This document shows positions 35,749 to 45,050 of a stretch of DNA of 64,000 nucleotides, piece by piece. Each line of letters begins with the position of its first letter. The first letter of the stretch is position 1. This DNA comes from Paenibacillus dakarensis (lineage in GTDB: Bacteria; Bacillota; Bacilli; Paenibacillales; Paenibacillaceae): positions 1 through 64,000 of the forward strand of contig NZ_CDSE01000040.1 in the NCBI RefSeq assembly GCF_001373415.1, read 5' to 3'. The position numbers were made by a program, and so were the translations under genes. Below the pieces are notes generated by a model. The model was not told the DNA's origin. It searched no databases and was given only the letters and a program-made list of their open reading frames with translations.

Positions 35749-37713
35749 CTACTTTTTTGTCACTTCAGCAGCAGCCTTCTCTCCAGCGATTCGTCCGGAA
35801 CCGTAGGCAAAGCCCAATGTTCCGCCTTCCAGATAAACATAGCTGTCGCTGTATACGCCGCTTACTTCACTTCCTGCAGCATACAGTCCTTGAATGGTCT
35901 TGCCATCTTCACCGATTACCTGAAGGTTCTGATTGACTTCAATTCCGCCCAGTGTACCCAGGAATACAGAAGGGGTAATCTTAACCGCATACAGCGTACC
36001 CTCTAGATTATCCAAGTACTTCGCATCCTTAAAGTGATCTGTATCTTTACCTTCCGCACAAAGCTCGTTGTAGCGGTTAATCGTGTCAACCAGGTTGGAC
36101 ATACCAAGCTTCTCTGCCATTTCTTCAGGGCTCTCCGCTTTGATAATGGCACCTTCCTCTACGAGCTTGTTAATTTCTTCTGTTAAATCCACAGGCGTAA
36201 TGCTATCTTCGTAACGTTTAGAGGTATCAATCTCATGTCCCACTTCGATGAATTTCGTCGGATTGGTTGCCAATTCACCGCCGAATACATCGGTAATACC
36301 AGCAAAGCCTTTTTCCTTCACTGTTTCGATCAATGTAGAATCGAACAATTCGTACGCTGTTTGCTGGGGAAGAGACTTAATGACGTTAGATGATTTAATC
36401 GGCTCAAATGTAAATTCTTCATTCATAAAGCGATTGCCGTCCACATCGACATGCAGATAAGGGTTCAGCAGCGCTGTATTCAAAGTCGTATTCCAGCTGG
36501 TTCCGCCACGGGATACGCCGTAATGCATCATGATCGCTTTATCATAATCAGCGTCTCCGCCAGCTTTTTTAGCAAACTCAATACCCGTTCCCACATTCGT
36601 TGCTACACGGCTTTGACCAAATCCTTCACCAAAGGTTTCAGCCACCTTTTCTTCATTACCGCCAAATCCGCCCGTAGCCAAAATAACAGCATCGGCATGA
36701 ATGGTCAGTGTGCCGCCATCTGCTTTTTCGGCAATAATCCCAGTAACTTTATCATCTTCTGTGATGATGTCTTTAGCTGTGGTTTCATACAGCACTTGTC
36801 CGCCCTTATTCTGAATCGAATTGTGCAAAGCGGTAATTCCCTTCACTCCGCCTTCCGTATACCCATGCAGAGTGGAAGCGGGATGTGTCTCGATATGCTC
36901 GTAATAACCGCCAGTAGCCGGATGAGCAAGGGTTAACTTTACTCCGTTCTCAATTAGCCAGTCTACCGTTTCTCCGGAATTTTGAATCACTTTAGACAGC
37001 AAACCGCCATTCACTTGATAGTTTCCTGTGTCTACGAATTGATCATAATACCACTTCGGATCAACCGTTTCACCTTTTTCGGTTTGCTGCGAAGAATTTG
37101 TCGCAAACATGCCGCCTGCCATAGTCCCTTGTCCTGCAGGACTTGCAGTCGTTTCTACCACCACCACTTTTGCACCATTCTCAGCAGCCTTTAAAGCTGC
37201 AGAAGATCCAGAGGCACCGCCGCCGACCACGACGATTTCAGTTGTGATTTCTTCGTTAACCCCATTTTTTACGATGGTTTTGGACCTAAGCTTCTCTACA
37301 TCTCCGCCCGCTTGCTGTACACAGTCGGCAACAGCATCGATAATGGCATTGCTTGTAGCAGTAGCACCAGAAATCGCATCTACCGCCAAGGATTGACCTT
37401 CCAGGATACTCGCTGGAATCTTCTCCAGAGCAGGATCAGCAAGTCCTTCGGTTTCGGAGCCTTGTTTGACTTCAATATTCGTGATTTCTGTATCAGAGAA
37501 AGTAACTTCGACTGCTACATCACCGTTTTTACCCTCTCCACTGCCCGTATAAGTTCCGGCTTTGTAGCTTTCTTCACCTTTTGCCGCAACGGCAGTATCA
37601 CTTGTTGCAGCAGCAGTATCACTCGCTCCATTTCCGGTGCATGCACTAAGAACGATACAGCAACTAAGAAGAATGATTGAAAGCTTTGACCCCATTTTTT
37701 TTGAATTTTCCAT
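35749..37713 (-). CDS. Flavoprotein lipoprotein with FMN-binding domain, fumarate-reductase family
   Basis: This 654-residue protein has a lipobox V-L-S-A-C-T. The FMN-binding domain spans about residues 45-135 and holds D-A-I-S-G-A-T-A-T, where ApbE-type transferases attach FMN to Thr. The FAD domain begins V-V-V-G-G-G-A-S-G-S-S near residue 163 and continues to the C-terminus. Such FMN/FAD proteins receive electrons from the membrane and reduce fumarate, urocanate or similar acceptors outside the cell. The active-site residues diverge more from Shewanella fumarate reductase than in the 16.8 kb relative, so another acceptor is likely. It is divergent from the MerR-type gene, which may control it. 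Confidence 0.85.
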   Translation of the reverse strand: MENSKKMGSKLSIILLSCCIVLSACTGNGASDTAAATSDTAVAAKGEESYKAGTYTGSGEGKNGDVAVEVTFSDTEITNIEVKQGSETEGLADPALEKIPASILEGQSLAVDAISGATATSNAIIDAVADCVQQAGGDVEKLRSKTIVKNGVNEEITTEIVVVGGGASGSSAALKAAENGAKVVVVETTASPAGQGTMAGGMFATNSSQQTEKGETVDPKWYYDQFVDTGNYQVNGGLLSKVIQNSGETVDWLIENGVKLTLAHPATGGYYEHIETHPASTLHGYTEGGVKGITALHNSIQNKGGQVLYETTAKDIITEDDKVTGIIAEKADGGTLTIHADAVILATGGFGGNEEKVAETFGEGFGQSRVATNVGTGIEFAKKAGGDADYDKAIMMHYGVSRGGTSWNTTLNTALLNPYLHVDVDGNRFMNEEFTFEPIKSSNVIKSLPQQTAYELFDSTLIETVKEKGFAGITDVFGGELATNPTKFIEVGHEIDTSKRYEDSITPVDLTEEINKLVEEGAIIKAESPEEMAEKLGMSNLVDTINRYNELCAEGKDTDHFKDAKYLDNLEGTLYAVKITPSVFLGTLGGIEVNQNLQVIGEDGKTIQGLYAAGSEVSGVYSDSYVYLEGGTLGFAYGSGRIAGEKAAAEVTKK

Positions 37714-37946
37714 TACAACCTCCCCTTGAGCCTATGAGTAATATAATTTCCATCGATAGTGTAAAACCCTGTGTTACATTTAGGTCAAATGACAAAAAGT
37801 GTATAGCATATTTGAAAAAGAGTGATATAGACTATAGATTGTTACAAAATTCACAAATAGTATATTGGATATTAAGGTCTACTCTTCATAAAGAGGATCA
37901 ATCATAGTGAAATAATCGAAAATATGTTAAACGCAGGGTGAAAAAT

Positions 37947-38777
37947 ATGATGGATAAATATAAAATTGGGGATTTCGCTGCTAATTTAGGTGTAACTCCC
38001 GACTTACTAAAACATTACGAGAAGCATAATATAATCAACAGCGAGAAACGCGGGGAAGGTGGGTACCGTTACTATCACTTAACTCAAGTTCCACAGATTC
38101 TTGAAAGTAAAAAATTCCAGAAGCTAGGCTTTAAGCTTCGTGAGATTGAGAATATGCTGCACCATAATTCCATAGACACCTTAGTTGACAGCCTGATCGA
38201 GAAAACAGAAGCACTAGCTGATGAAATTAGCGACAAACAGCTTGTTTTACATTATGCTCAACATCTATGTACGCTGCTACGGGATATACAAAATGATAAC
38301 TTTGACGGGAAATGGTATATCGGAAAGATAGGTTCGCGCTATTTTTTTCCGCATTCCAAAGGATATAACTTTGCTCCAATTTCCAGGTCTGTTCGGGATC
38401 AGCTATCTAATTGGATCAATTCTATACCTGTCGTGGAGCAATGTTCCCGTATCACTTTTCATAATAAAAAGTACAGTGATCTGACTTTTGGGCTTTCGAT
38501 CAACAGCGAGCATGCTGAAACCCTTAATCTATATGTCGAAGACCCTGTGGAGGAAATCAATGAAAGCTGGGGGCTTATCTATCAGAGTTCACAGGTTGGC
38601 GGCAATCCCAAAGAACAAGACTTCATTAACCGGGTATTGGAAAGACCTTTGCATGTTCTGGAAAAGCATCGATTAACTCCCAATGGAGATATCCTCATCC
38701 GTACTTTACTTGAAACGCTCGATAACGGGGGGAAATATTATCACCGTATAATCATGATCCCCTTGGAGAGTGAATGA
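37947..38777 (+). CDS. MerR-family regulator
   Basis: The N-terminal winged helix reads Y-K-I-G-D-F-A-A-N-L-G-V, with Y-Y-H-L-T-Q-V-P after the wing, followed by a coiled dimer helix and a 160-residue C-terminal domain of GyrI-like type. I chose the ATG at 37947; a GTG at 37938 and an ATG at 37950 are possible. It is divergent from the FMN-domain flavoprotein with about 230 bases between, the usual layout for a local regulator. The ligand is unknown. Confidence 0.85.
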   Translation: MMDKYKIGDFAANLGVTPDLLKHYEKHNIINSEKRGEGGYRYYHLTQVPQILESKKFQKLGFKLREIENMLHHNSIDTLVDSLIEKTEALADEISDKQLVLHYAQHLCTLLRDIQNDNFDGKWYIGKIGSRYFFPHSKGYNFAPISRSVRDQLSNWINSIPVVEQCSRITFHNKKYSDLTFGLSINSEHAETLNLYVEDPVEEINESWGLIYQSSQVGGNPKEQDFINRVLERPLHVLEKHRLTPNGDILIRTLLETLDNGGKYYHRIIMIPLESE

Positions 38778-38890
38778 TGGCAGATGCATGGCGGATATGA
38801 TTATGTATTCTGCATAGATCAGGAAACAGTAAGGAGAACAGATATTCAAGAAAATGTCCCCTTGAAACATAGGAAAGATGGAAATCTATA

Positions 38891-38935
38891 AGAAACCGGG
38901 GCCTCCCTAACGGAAGGCCCCGGTTTCTTATATCT
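38891..38935 (+). terminator. Terminator after the MerR-type gene
   Basis: AGAAACCGGGGCCT pairs perfectly with AGGCCCCGGTTTCT, followed by TATATCTATT. Confidence 0.85.
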
Positions 38936-38943
38936 ATTATAAA

Positions 38944-39495
38944 ATGTGGCTCAGGCAAGCTACCGGTTCTCTTCCGGTGGGGCGAATGAATCACCCTGTG
39001 ATCCACATATCGTGGCATGATGCGGAGGCTTATTGTAAATGGGCCGGCGTTCGTCTGCCGACAGAAGCCGAATGGGAGTATGCGGCACGAGGAGGTCTCG
39101 CTCGCAAAACCTATCCGTGGGGAGATATGTTGAAACCGGAAGGGGAGCACCGCTGCAACATTTGGCAGGGGAAATTTCCCATGCGAAACCAAGCCCTCGA
39201 TGGTTATATAGGAACCGCACCCGTGGATGCATACCAGGCCAATGGATATGACCTATATAATGTTTCCGGTAACGTATGGGAATGGTGCAGTGATTGGTTT
39301 AGCCCGGACTATCACCGGCTGACATCCGACCGCAATCCGGAATACCTGAAGCCGACCGGAAGGCGTTCGATGCGCGGCGGATCCTACTTGTGTCACAGAT
39401 CGTATTGCAACCGTTACCGCGTAGCGGCACGCAGCTCCAATACGCCAGATAGTTCGTCAGGGAACTGTGGATTTCGTGTGGCGCGTTCTTTGTAA
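38944..39495 (+). pseudogene. Formylglycine-generating enzyme (FGE/SUMF1-like), 5' deleted
   Basis: The frame encodes the C-terminal two thirds of an oxygen-dependent formylglycine-generating enzyme. [27 protein letters not shown] and G-N-V-W-E-W-C are present, as are both active-site cysteines in [11 protein letters not shown]. About 130 N-terminal residues are missing, the ATG at 38944 has no ribosome site, and the terminator of the MerR-type gene lies just upstream. The usual segment before N-H-P-V is also compressed. It is therefore a relic, probably not expressed. Confidence 0.8.
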
Positions 39496-39499
39496 GTCA

Positions 39500-39625
39500 A
39501 GGGATCATAATCTTGCTTCTCCATCATCATTTTGTATTCCTTGGCGAGTAATGGACCGCCTTCAGCCAAGCTCTGATGAAGTCTCCTTGTGCACTCTGTA
39601 CAGATGTCTGAGCAGCATACTATAA
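39500..39625 (-). other. Unidentified coding relic on the minus strand
   Basis: On the minus strand L-L-R-H-L-Y-R-V-H-K-E-T runs out of frame, and after a one-base shift H-Q-S-L-A-E-G-G-P and K-M-M-M-E-K-Q-D-Y-D-P continue. This is the end of a protein whose body is gone. I do not recognise the family; a link to sulfatases would fit the neighbouring FGE relic but is only a guess. Confidence 0.3.
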
Positions 39626-39751
39626 TATAGTGATCTTAGCCCTGTTTATACCTGAATGCGTTTACAATTATCCCTCTGCGAAAAAGTACGAACCTATTGG
39701 ATATTTATTTGGCACTACCAGAAAGCGTTGGGAAAATGGGAGGAACATTGC

Positions 39752-41167
39752 ATGAATGATTGGATTCAATATGCTGCACAGATAAAGCCTTCAGACAGAC
39801 AAGCGGCCTTGCAGGAGATGGAATTCTATGCCTTTATACACTTTACGGTGAATACGTTTACCGATAAAGAATGGGGGGACGGCACGGAGGATCCGGCGAT
39901 ATTTAATCCTACCCAGTTTGATGCCAGGCAGTGGGTGGAGTCCTGCCGTGATGCCGGCATGAAAGGACTCATTCTGACTTGTAAGCATCATGATGGATTT
40001 TGTCTGTGGCCAAGCCAGTTTACGGAGCATTCCGTCAAGAGCAGTCCTTGGAAACACGGTGAGGGGGATATCGTCAGGGAGGTTGCAGATGCTTGCCGCC
40101 AGGGTGGAATTAAGTTCGGGATTTACTTGTCTCCGTGGGATCGCCATGAACCCTCCTACGGGGACTCGCAAAGGTACAATACGTATTTTATTAATCAATT
40201 AAGAGAGCTGTTGACGAATTACGGTGATATTTTCTGCGTCTGGTTTGACGGCGCGTGCGGTGAAGGTCCGAACGGGAAGCGTCAGGAATATGATTGGGAC
40301 GCCTACTATTCGGTCATCCGCAAGCTTCAACCCAATGCGGTAATTTCCGTATGCGGACCGGATATCCGGTGGTGCGGAAACGAAGCGGGGTATTGCCGCG
40401 AATCGGAATGGAGTGTCGTGCCGGAATCCCTCCGCTCAAGTGAGCGAGTGCAGGAAAAATCGCAGCAGACAGATGACCGTGAATTTTCCCGCCGCTATGA
40501 TTCCCAGGACCGTGACTTGGGGAGCAGAGAGATTATTTCTAAGGAACAGAAATTGGTGTGGTATCCTGCGGAGGTGAATACATCCATTCGCCCTGGCTGG
40601 TTCTATCACGCGGATGAGGACGATAAGGTACGGTCACTTGATGAACTGCTTCACATTTATTACGGCTCGGTTGGCGGAAACGCAACCTTCCTACTGAATT
40701 TACCTCCGGATCAGCGCGGACTCATTCACGAGAATGACCGCGCACGCCTGAAGGAGCTCGGAGAGACACTCCGCAATACCTTTAGGACGAATCTGGCTGA
40801 AGGAGCAGCGGCAGTGGCTTCGGAGACCAGGCAAGGTTACGGGGTCCAGCATATTCTGGACGGAAAGCGTGACACGTTCTGGTCGCCTGAAGAGGGTACT
40901 GAGCAGGCGTTGATTGAAGTGGATCTGCTGGATGAGAAGATAATCAATCATATTGTGCTAAAGGAGAATCCTTACAGCCAGCGAATTGAGCGCTTTGAGC
41001 TGGAATATCTGGAGAACGGAGAGTGGAAGCTGCTATATCACGGTACGGTTATCGGTTATAAGCGTATATGCCGGTTTGAGGACCTTAAGTCCCGGTATAT
41101 CCGCTTAAAGATTAACGAATCCAGATGGTGCCCTACACTTTCTGCGTTTGAGGTATACCGGGGTTAA
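39752..41167 (+). CDS. Alpha-L-fucosidase, GH29
   Basis: I chose the ATG at 39752 after GGAGG over an upstream start at 39656, giving 471 residues. The GH29 barrel has F-I-H-F-T-V-N-T-F, C-K-H-H-D-G-F-C and the nucleophile Asp in V-W-F-D-G-A-C-G-E-G. A C-terminal discoidin-like beta-sandwich of about 130 residues (I-L-D-G-K-R-D-T-F-W) may bind sugar. No signal peptide is seen, so it acts in the cytoplasm on imported oligosaccharides. It removes alpha-L-fucose in known members; other specificities exist. Confidence 0.88.
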   Translation: MNDWIQYAAQIKPSDRQAALQEMEFYAFIHFTVNTFTDKEWGDGTEDPAIFNPTQFDARQWVESCRDAGMKGLILTCKHHDGFCLWPSQFTEHSVKSSPWKHGEGDIVREVADACRQGGIKFGIYLSPWDRHEPSYGDSQRYNTYFINQLRELLTNYGDIFCVWFDGACGEGPNGKRQEYDWDAYYSVIRKLQPNAVISVCGPDIRWCGNEAGYCRESEWSVVPESLRSSERVQEKSQQTDDREFSRRYDSQDRDLGSREIISKEQKLVWYPAEVNTSIRPGWFYHADEDDKVRSLDELLHIYYGSVGGNATFLLNLPPDQRGLIHENDRARLKELGETLRNTFRTNLAEGAAAVASETRQGYGVQHILDGKRDTFWSPEEGTEQALIEVDLLDEKIINHIVLKENPYSQRIERFELEYLENGEWKLLYHGTVIGYKRICRFEDLKSRYIRLKINESRWCPTLSAFEVYRG

Positions 41168-41176
41168 CTGAATGGA

Positions 41177-41281
41177 ATGCTTATTTCACAGCTCGTTTCA
41201 TCAATTCCCATGCTTCTCCTGTATCCGTTCCTGCAGCGGTTTTTTATAAAAGGCGTGATGATTGGATCCGTTAAAGGATGA
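41177..41281 (+). pseudogene. Relic of an LplC-type permease (last ~34 codons)
   Basis: The frame reads [16 protein letters not shown] and ends [10 protein letters not shown] then TGA, matching the very C-terminus of the permease at 19.3-20.3 kb. The rest of the gene is missing. A terminator follows. It shows that a transporter once lay beside the fucosidase gene. Confidence 0.75.
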
Positions 41282-41301
41282 ATAGATGTTATGGAATATT
41301 T

Positions 41302-41337
41302 AAAACTGTCTGAAAAGGCAGTTTTTTTGTTTTTTTC
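41302..41337 (+). terminator. Terminator after the permease relic
   Basis: AAAACTGTC pairs with GGCAGTTTT around TGAAAA, followed by a long T-run. It may now end the fucosidase transcript. Between it and 41480 I see no gene. Confidence 0.85.
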
Positions 41338-41490
41338 TTTTTCTGCACCTTTATAATTCCATATCGCATCTTTAAAAAGTCTTATTTCGAAGGCTTCACG
41401 GCTTCTCTATGATGGAGGGAAAGGGAGGTGAAGGCGGAGATCTCACCGGGATACAAACCTGTTCATTGATAAAAACATAGGAGGCATGAA

Positions 41491-44400
41491 ATGATGAAGA
41501 AACGAGGGAACACGGCCAAAAGGGCCGGAATGGCTATGCTCGCAGCACTGATTTCAGTAAGCGCTTTCAACTGGGTGCCTGTATCGGCGGAAGAGAGCTC
41601 TGGCGGAATAACCGGGGGCGTGACAAAGGACGATCCGGGATTTACGTATGAAGGGACGTCCAGAGACTGGTGGCCGGCAAATGACTATTACTATCTGGAA
41701 AGCCCGGAGGTGAAGCTTACAGTCGGGACGGTAAGAACTGCCGGGATGGATCCCAAGGACTGGACAGATAACGCATCCGGTAATAACAAATGGGGATCGC
41801 TGACCCGAGGACATATGATGGATGCGGTTCCGAAGCAGACGATGCAGGAAAACCTTGATTACACGGAATTTGTGCTGAGTGATAATCTCGGAGTGACCCC
41901 GGCAGACGAAGCGGCCGGCAAGCATATGGAATGGTCCTGGTTCCATCCTCTGCACAAGCTGGAGTTCCCGAATATCCGCCTGGATGGCAGCACGATTGCC
42001 GCCAGCGGGGATTGGGATTTCAACGACCAGATGAAATCGTCTGTACGTTACTCCATTGTTGAAGGCACGCCGCTGATTAAAATGGAGGTCACGCTGGATA
42101 ACCGCACCGGAAAAGACTTCAACGGAAGCTTCGGCTATATTATCGACCCGGACCAGCCGGGAGAGCAGCATAGCTATCTTCCGGGAAGGAACTGGGTATA
42201 CAGCCAGGAGAAAAATCCGATCCGGGAAGGCTGGACGGAGAACTATCTCTTCAGCGGAATTAACAACACGTTTTCGGGCAAAACGGCACATGCGATCATC
42301 TGGCCGCAGGACCAGCAGCCAAAGTCGATTATGCACGAGGCCATTTTCATGGGTACGTGGTTTGAGGCCAATATTCCGAACGGTCAATCCAAGGATTATG
42401 TTGTCTACCATCTGCCTCATGTAGCAGGCCCCGGTGATAAGCCTTACGCGGTTGCAGAATTCTGGGCACGGTTTATCCGGGATAACGAGAATCCGGCGGA
42501 TTACGGAAGTATCCTGGGACAGCTGACCAATGAAGCTGGAGAACCGGTCGCTTTTTCAGAAGTCGAGGCCAGAGATGGAAGCGGTGCTCTGTATTCAAGA
42601 GCCATGACCGATAAGAACGGTAAATATCAGATATTCGCCAAAAAAGGCATATACGAGATCACGCCGATGAACAGCGCTTACTCGATGGAAAGCCGGACAG
42701 TGGAGCTGAATGGCGGGGACCGTCTTCAAACCGATTTTCTGATGCGCAAATTTGCGGAGATGCAGGTGACATTACCTTCTGTGCTTGCCGCTGAGGAGCC
42801 TTTTGAAATTACGGTATCTGTTAAAAATGTGACGGATCAGCCAATTCAAGACGTTCAGCTGGAAATCAGGGCGCCATATTTCGTCCATCTTCTGGAGAGC
42901 GGGAAGGGCGCTATTTCGGAGCTGGCACCTGGTGAGCAGAAGGAGTGGAAGGTCCAGGCCGCAGCTCTGGAAGGCGGTCGCTCAGACATTCAGGCGACGG
43001 CAAGTAAAGAAGGAATGTTTCAATTAATAAGCCGGCAAAGCTTCGATGCCTTTGGTGCAGGCTATTACGGAGGGGACAACCACACTCATACCAAGCACAG
43101 TGACGGCGTGAATACGATCGCGGAGAACTCGGCAAGCGTATATGGCAAAAGGCTGCTGTCCTGGGCATGGAGCCAGGAGCATAATAAATTCTCCCATAAG
43201 GCTGATGCGGATCAGGTAACGGCCAGCTACGATGGACGCTTTCTCAGTCTGGCAGGTACAGAAGTCACCACCTCAATGGGTCATGCGCTGGTTTATGGCA
43301 ACGATCAAGCACCGCGCTTTGATATTGACGGTCAACGATATACCTGGCAGGACAGTATCAACGAGGTCACGAATCAGGGCAGTCTCTTTTACTTCGCTCA
43401 TCCGTTCGAGCAGACCTATGCCTTGAAAACACCTTATGAATGGCGCGGCTTTACGGGTGTGGAGGTATGGAACGGAACCTGGCATGCGCTGGACCGCGGT
43501 GTGAATGAACGGGCGTTCAAGTTCTGGGATGAAATCAACATACGTGGAGACCGCAAGTATTACGGCATAACGAATACCGATGCACATACCCGGGATAAGG
43601 CAGGGGATACTTACAGTAAAGGCCGCATGGAAGGATTGACGGAGGAGAATGTACTGGAGCTGCTGCGCACTGGCAGTTATTTCGGTACTAATGGGCCGGA
43701 GATCCGGTTCAGTCTGGATGGCATCGATATGGGCGGGACATTGCGGATTAATGAGTCCGGCAAGGCTGTCATGAACATCGAGGCCATGGATCCCAACTCC
43801 AGCCTGACCCGTGTCCAGGTCATCAAATATCCGGTGACAGGCGATATGGCGGATTACGATAAACGTGAAATTGTATTTGAGGAAGATCTGACTGGCCAGG
43901 GAAAGAATCTATATCTTAAAAGCCTGGAGATACCGGTGAAGGACCGGGAGTTTTACAGGCTCGAGGTATTCAGCGAGAAATCCAATGAGAACAGTTCAGG
44001 CATCGGGCCTTTGACAGGCACGGGCTTCGCTTACTCGAATCCCATTTGGATCGAAGCAGGCACTCCGAATTCGGTGCTCGTGGAATCGCTAGCTTATGAC
44101 GGAGAGGAAATGTTTGAGGGTCAGCCCCGCTTTGGGATAGGAACACTGGGCATCATCGGGGATGCTTTCCAGGTGGAGAATTTGCAGATTGTCACCCGGG
44201 AAAATGCACAGGTATCCGATTTGAGCTTTAAAGAGCTGGTTAGCGGAACGGCGAAGCAAGGAATACTGAAATTTACCGTAACCGCAGAAGACGGCACGGC
44301 GCGGGACTATCGTTATCTGATCTCCCTGGATACCGAGAGCATGAAAAATGCCGATCTGTCAGCTTTATCACTGAGCCAAGGGGAATTATCCCTTGCTTTT

Positions 44401-44724
44401 CATCCAAATGTGACCGAGTATGATACAGAAGTAACTACGTCCGTTAACAGCGTACGCATCACTGCATTGGCTTCCGACATCAAGGCGAAGATTGCAGTGA
44501 ATGGTACTGAACTTGTGGACGGTCAGATCTCGGATCCTGTCAAGCTGAATCCTGGCATAAACAATATTAGAATTGATGTAACAGCACGGGACGGACAGAC
44601 TGTGAAAAGCTATACCGTTCGTGTTAACCGAACGAAAGGCACAGGCACCGGCAAAGGTAAGGGCGGCGAGCAAGGGCTCGAATCTCATGAAGACTATTCG
44701 GCTGTAGAGCAAGAGGAAGAATAA
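41491..44724 (+). CDS. Secreted CehA/McbA-family PHP-domain metallohydrolase
   Basis: This 1077-residue protein starts six bases after GAGG and has a signal peptide (hydrophobic core, cleavage after P-V-S-A). The first 330 residues form a beta-rich domain. A carboxypeptidase-regulatory-like domain follows near 345-410 (G-Q-L-T-N-E-A-G-E-P), and the PHP domain starts near 529 with D-N-H-T-H-T-K-H-S-D-G and continues with Y-F-A-H-P-F-E and N-T-D-A-H-T. These His/Asp residues bind metals, as in CehA/McbA hydrolases and phosphoesterases. The C-terminal 100 residues are a cadherin-like beta-sandwich (Y-D-T-E-V, then Y-T-V-R-V-N), followed by a Gly/Lys/Glu-rich tail. The substrate is unknown; a phosphodiester or glycan-linked ester outside the cell is plausible. 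Confidence 0.8.
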   Translation: MMKKRGNTAKRAGMAMLAALISVSAFNWVPVSAEESSGGITGGVTKDDPGFTYEGTSRDWWPANDYYYLESPEVKLTVGTVRTAGMDPKDWTDNASGNNKWGSLTRGHMMDAVPKQTMQENLDYTEFVLSDNLGVTPADEAAGKHMEWSWFHPLHKLEFPNIRLDGSTIAASGDWDFNDQMKSSVRYSIVEGTPLIKMEVTLDNRTGKDFNGSFGYIIDPDQPGEQHSYLPGRNWVYSQEKNPIREGWTENYLFSGINNTFSGKTAHAIIWPQDQQPKSIMHEAIFMGTWFEANIPNGQSKDYVVYHLPHVAGPGDKPYAVAEFWARFIRDNENPADYGSILGQLTNEAGEPVAFSEVEARDGSGALYSRAMTDKNGKYQIFAKKGIYEITPMNSAYSMESRTVELNGGDRLQTDFLMRKFAEMQVTLPSVLAAEEPFEITVSVKNVTDQPIQDVQLEIRAPYFVHLLESGKGAISELAPGEQKEWKVQAAALEGGRSDIQATASKEGMFQLISRQSFDAFGAGYYGGDNHTHTKHSDGVNTIAENSASVYGKRLLSWAWSQEHNKFSHKADADQVTASYDGRFLSLAGTEVTTSMGHALVYGNDQAPRFDIDGQRYTWQDSINEVTNQGSLFYFAHPFEQTYALKTPYEWRGFTGVEVWNGTWHALDRGVNERAFKFWDEINIRGDRKYYGITNTDAHTRDKAGDTYSKGRMEGLTEENVLELLRTGSYFGTNGPEIRFSLDGIDMGGTLRINESGKAVMNIEAMDPNSSLTRVQVIKYPVTGDMADYDKREIVFEEDLTGQGKNLYLKSLEIPVKDREFYRLEVFSEKSNENSSGIGPLTGTGFAYSNPIWIEAGTPNSVLVESLAYDGEEMFEGQPRFGIGTLGIIGDAFQVENLQIVTRENAQVSDLSFKELVSGTAKQGILKFTVTAEDGTARDYRYLISLDTESMKNADLSALSLSQGELSLAFHPNVTEYDTEVTTSVNSVRITALASDIKAKIAVNGTELVDGQISDPVKLNPGINNIRIDVTARDGQTVKSYTVRVNRTKGTGTGKGKGGEQGLESHEDYSAVEQEEE

Positions 44725-44794
44725 CTCAAGCTAAAGGGATTTTCCCCCGAAAGCACAGATGCTTTAAACGTATGGATAAATGTTCACTGAATAA

Positions 44795-44840
44795 AACAGG
44801 GTACCCAAGGATGAACCTTGAGTGCCCTGTTTGTTTTTAT
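44795..44840 (+). terminator. Terminator after the PHP-domain gene
   Basis: AACAGGGTACCCAAGG pairs with CCTTGAGTGCCCTGTTT around ATGAA, followed by GTTTTT. Confidence 0.85.
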
Positions 44841-44849
44841 AGTGGTACC

Positions 44850-45000
44850 TGCACGAAGCAGCGTAGAGGACGAAGCGATCCTGGAAAAGCGAAGCGATCG
44901 CTAAAAGCTTTCCAAAGGAAAGCTACATCGGAAGCATAAGCTTTGTCCCCGAATTTCTCCCGTTAGATAATGATTCAGGAAATTCGGGGGCAAGAGCGAT
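44850..45000. repeat. Intergenic repeat-like segment with hairpin
   Basis: GAAGCGATC-type units recur (GACGAAGCGATCCTGG, then GCGAAGCGATCGC) and are followed by CCCCGAATTTC / GAAATTCGGGG (44947-44957 and 44979-44989) around 21 bases. Such GAAGCG-rich units look like interspersed repeats of Paenibacillus genomes, from memory; only one copy is in the window. No gene is seen from 44725 to 45050. Confidence 0.35.
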
Positions 45001-45050
45001 TGGAGGGATGTTTCGTCCGCGGAGCGTCTCACACAAAAGAACAAAACATC

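Noticed and set aside
44850..45000. Possible CRISPR or tandem array because of recurring GAAGCGATC units
   Set aside because: The units are few and irregular, and there are no equal spacers. No CRISPR array, tRNA or rRNA was seen anywhere in the window.
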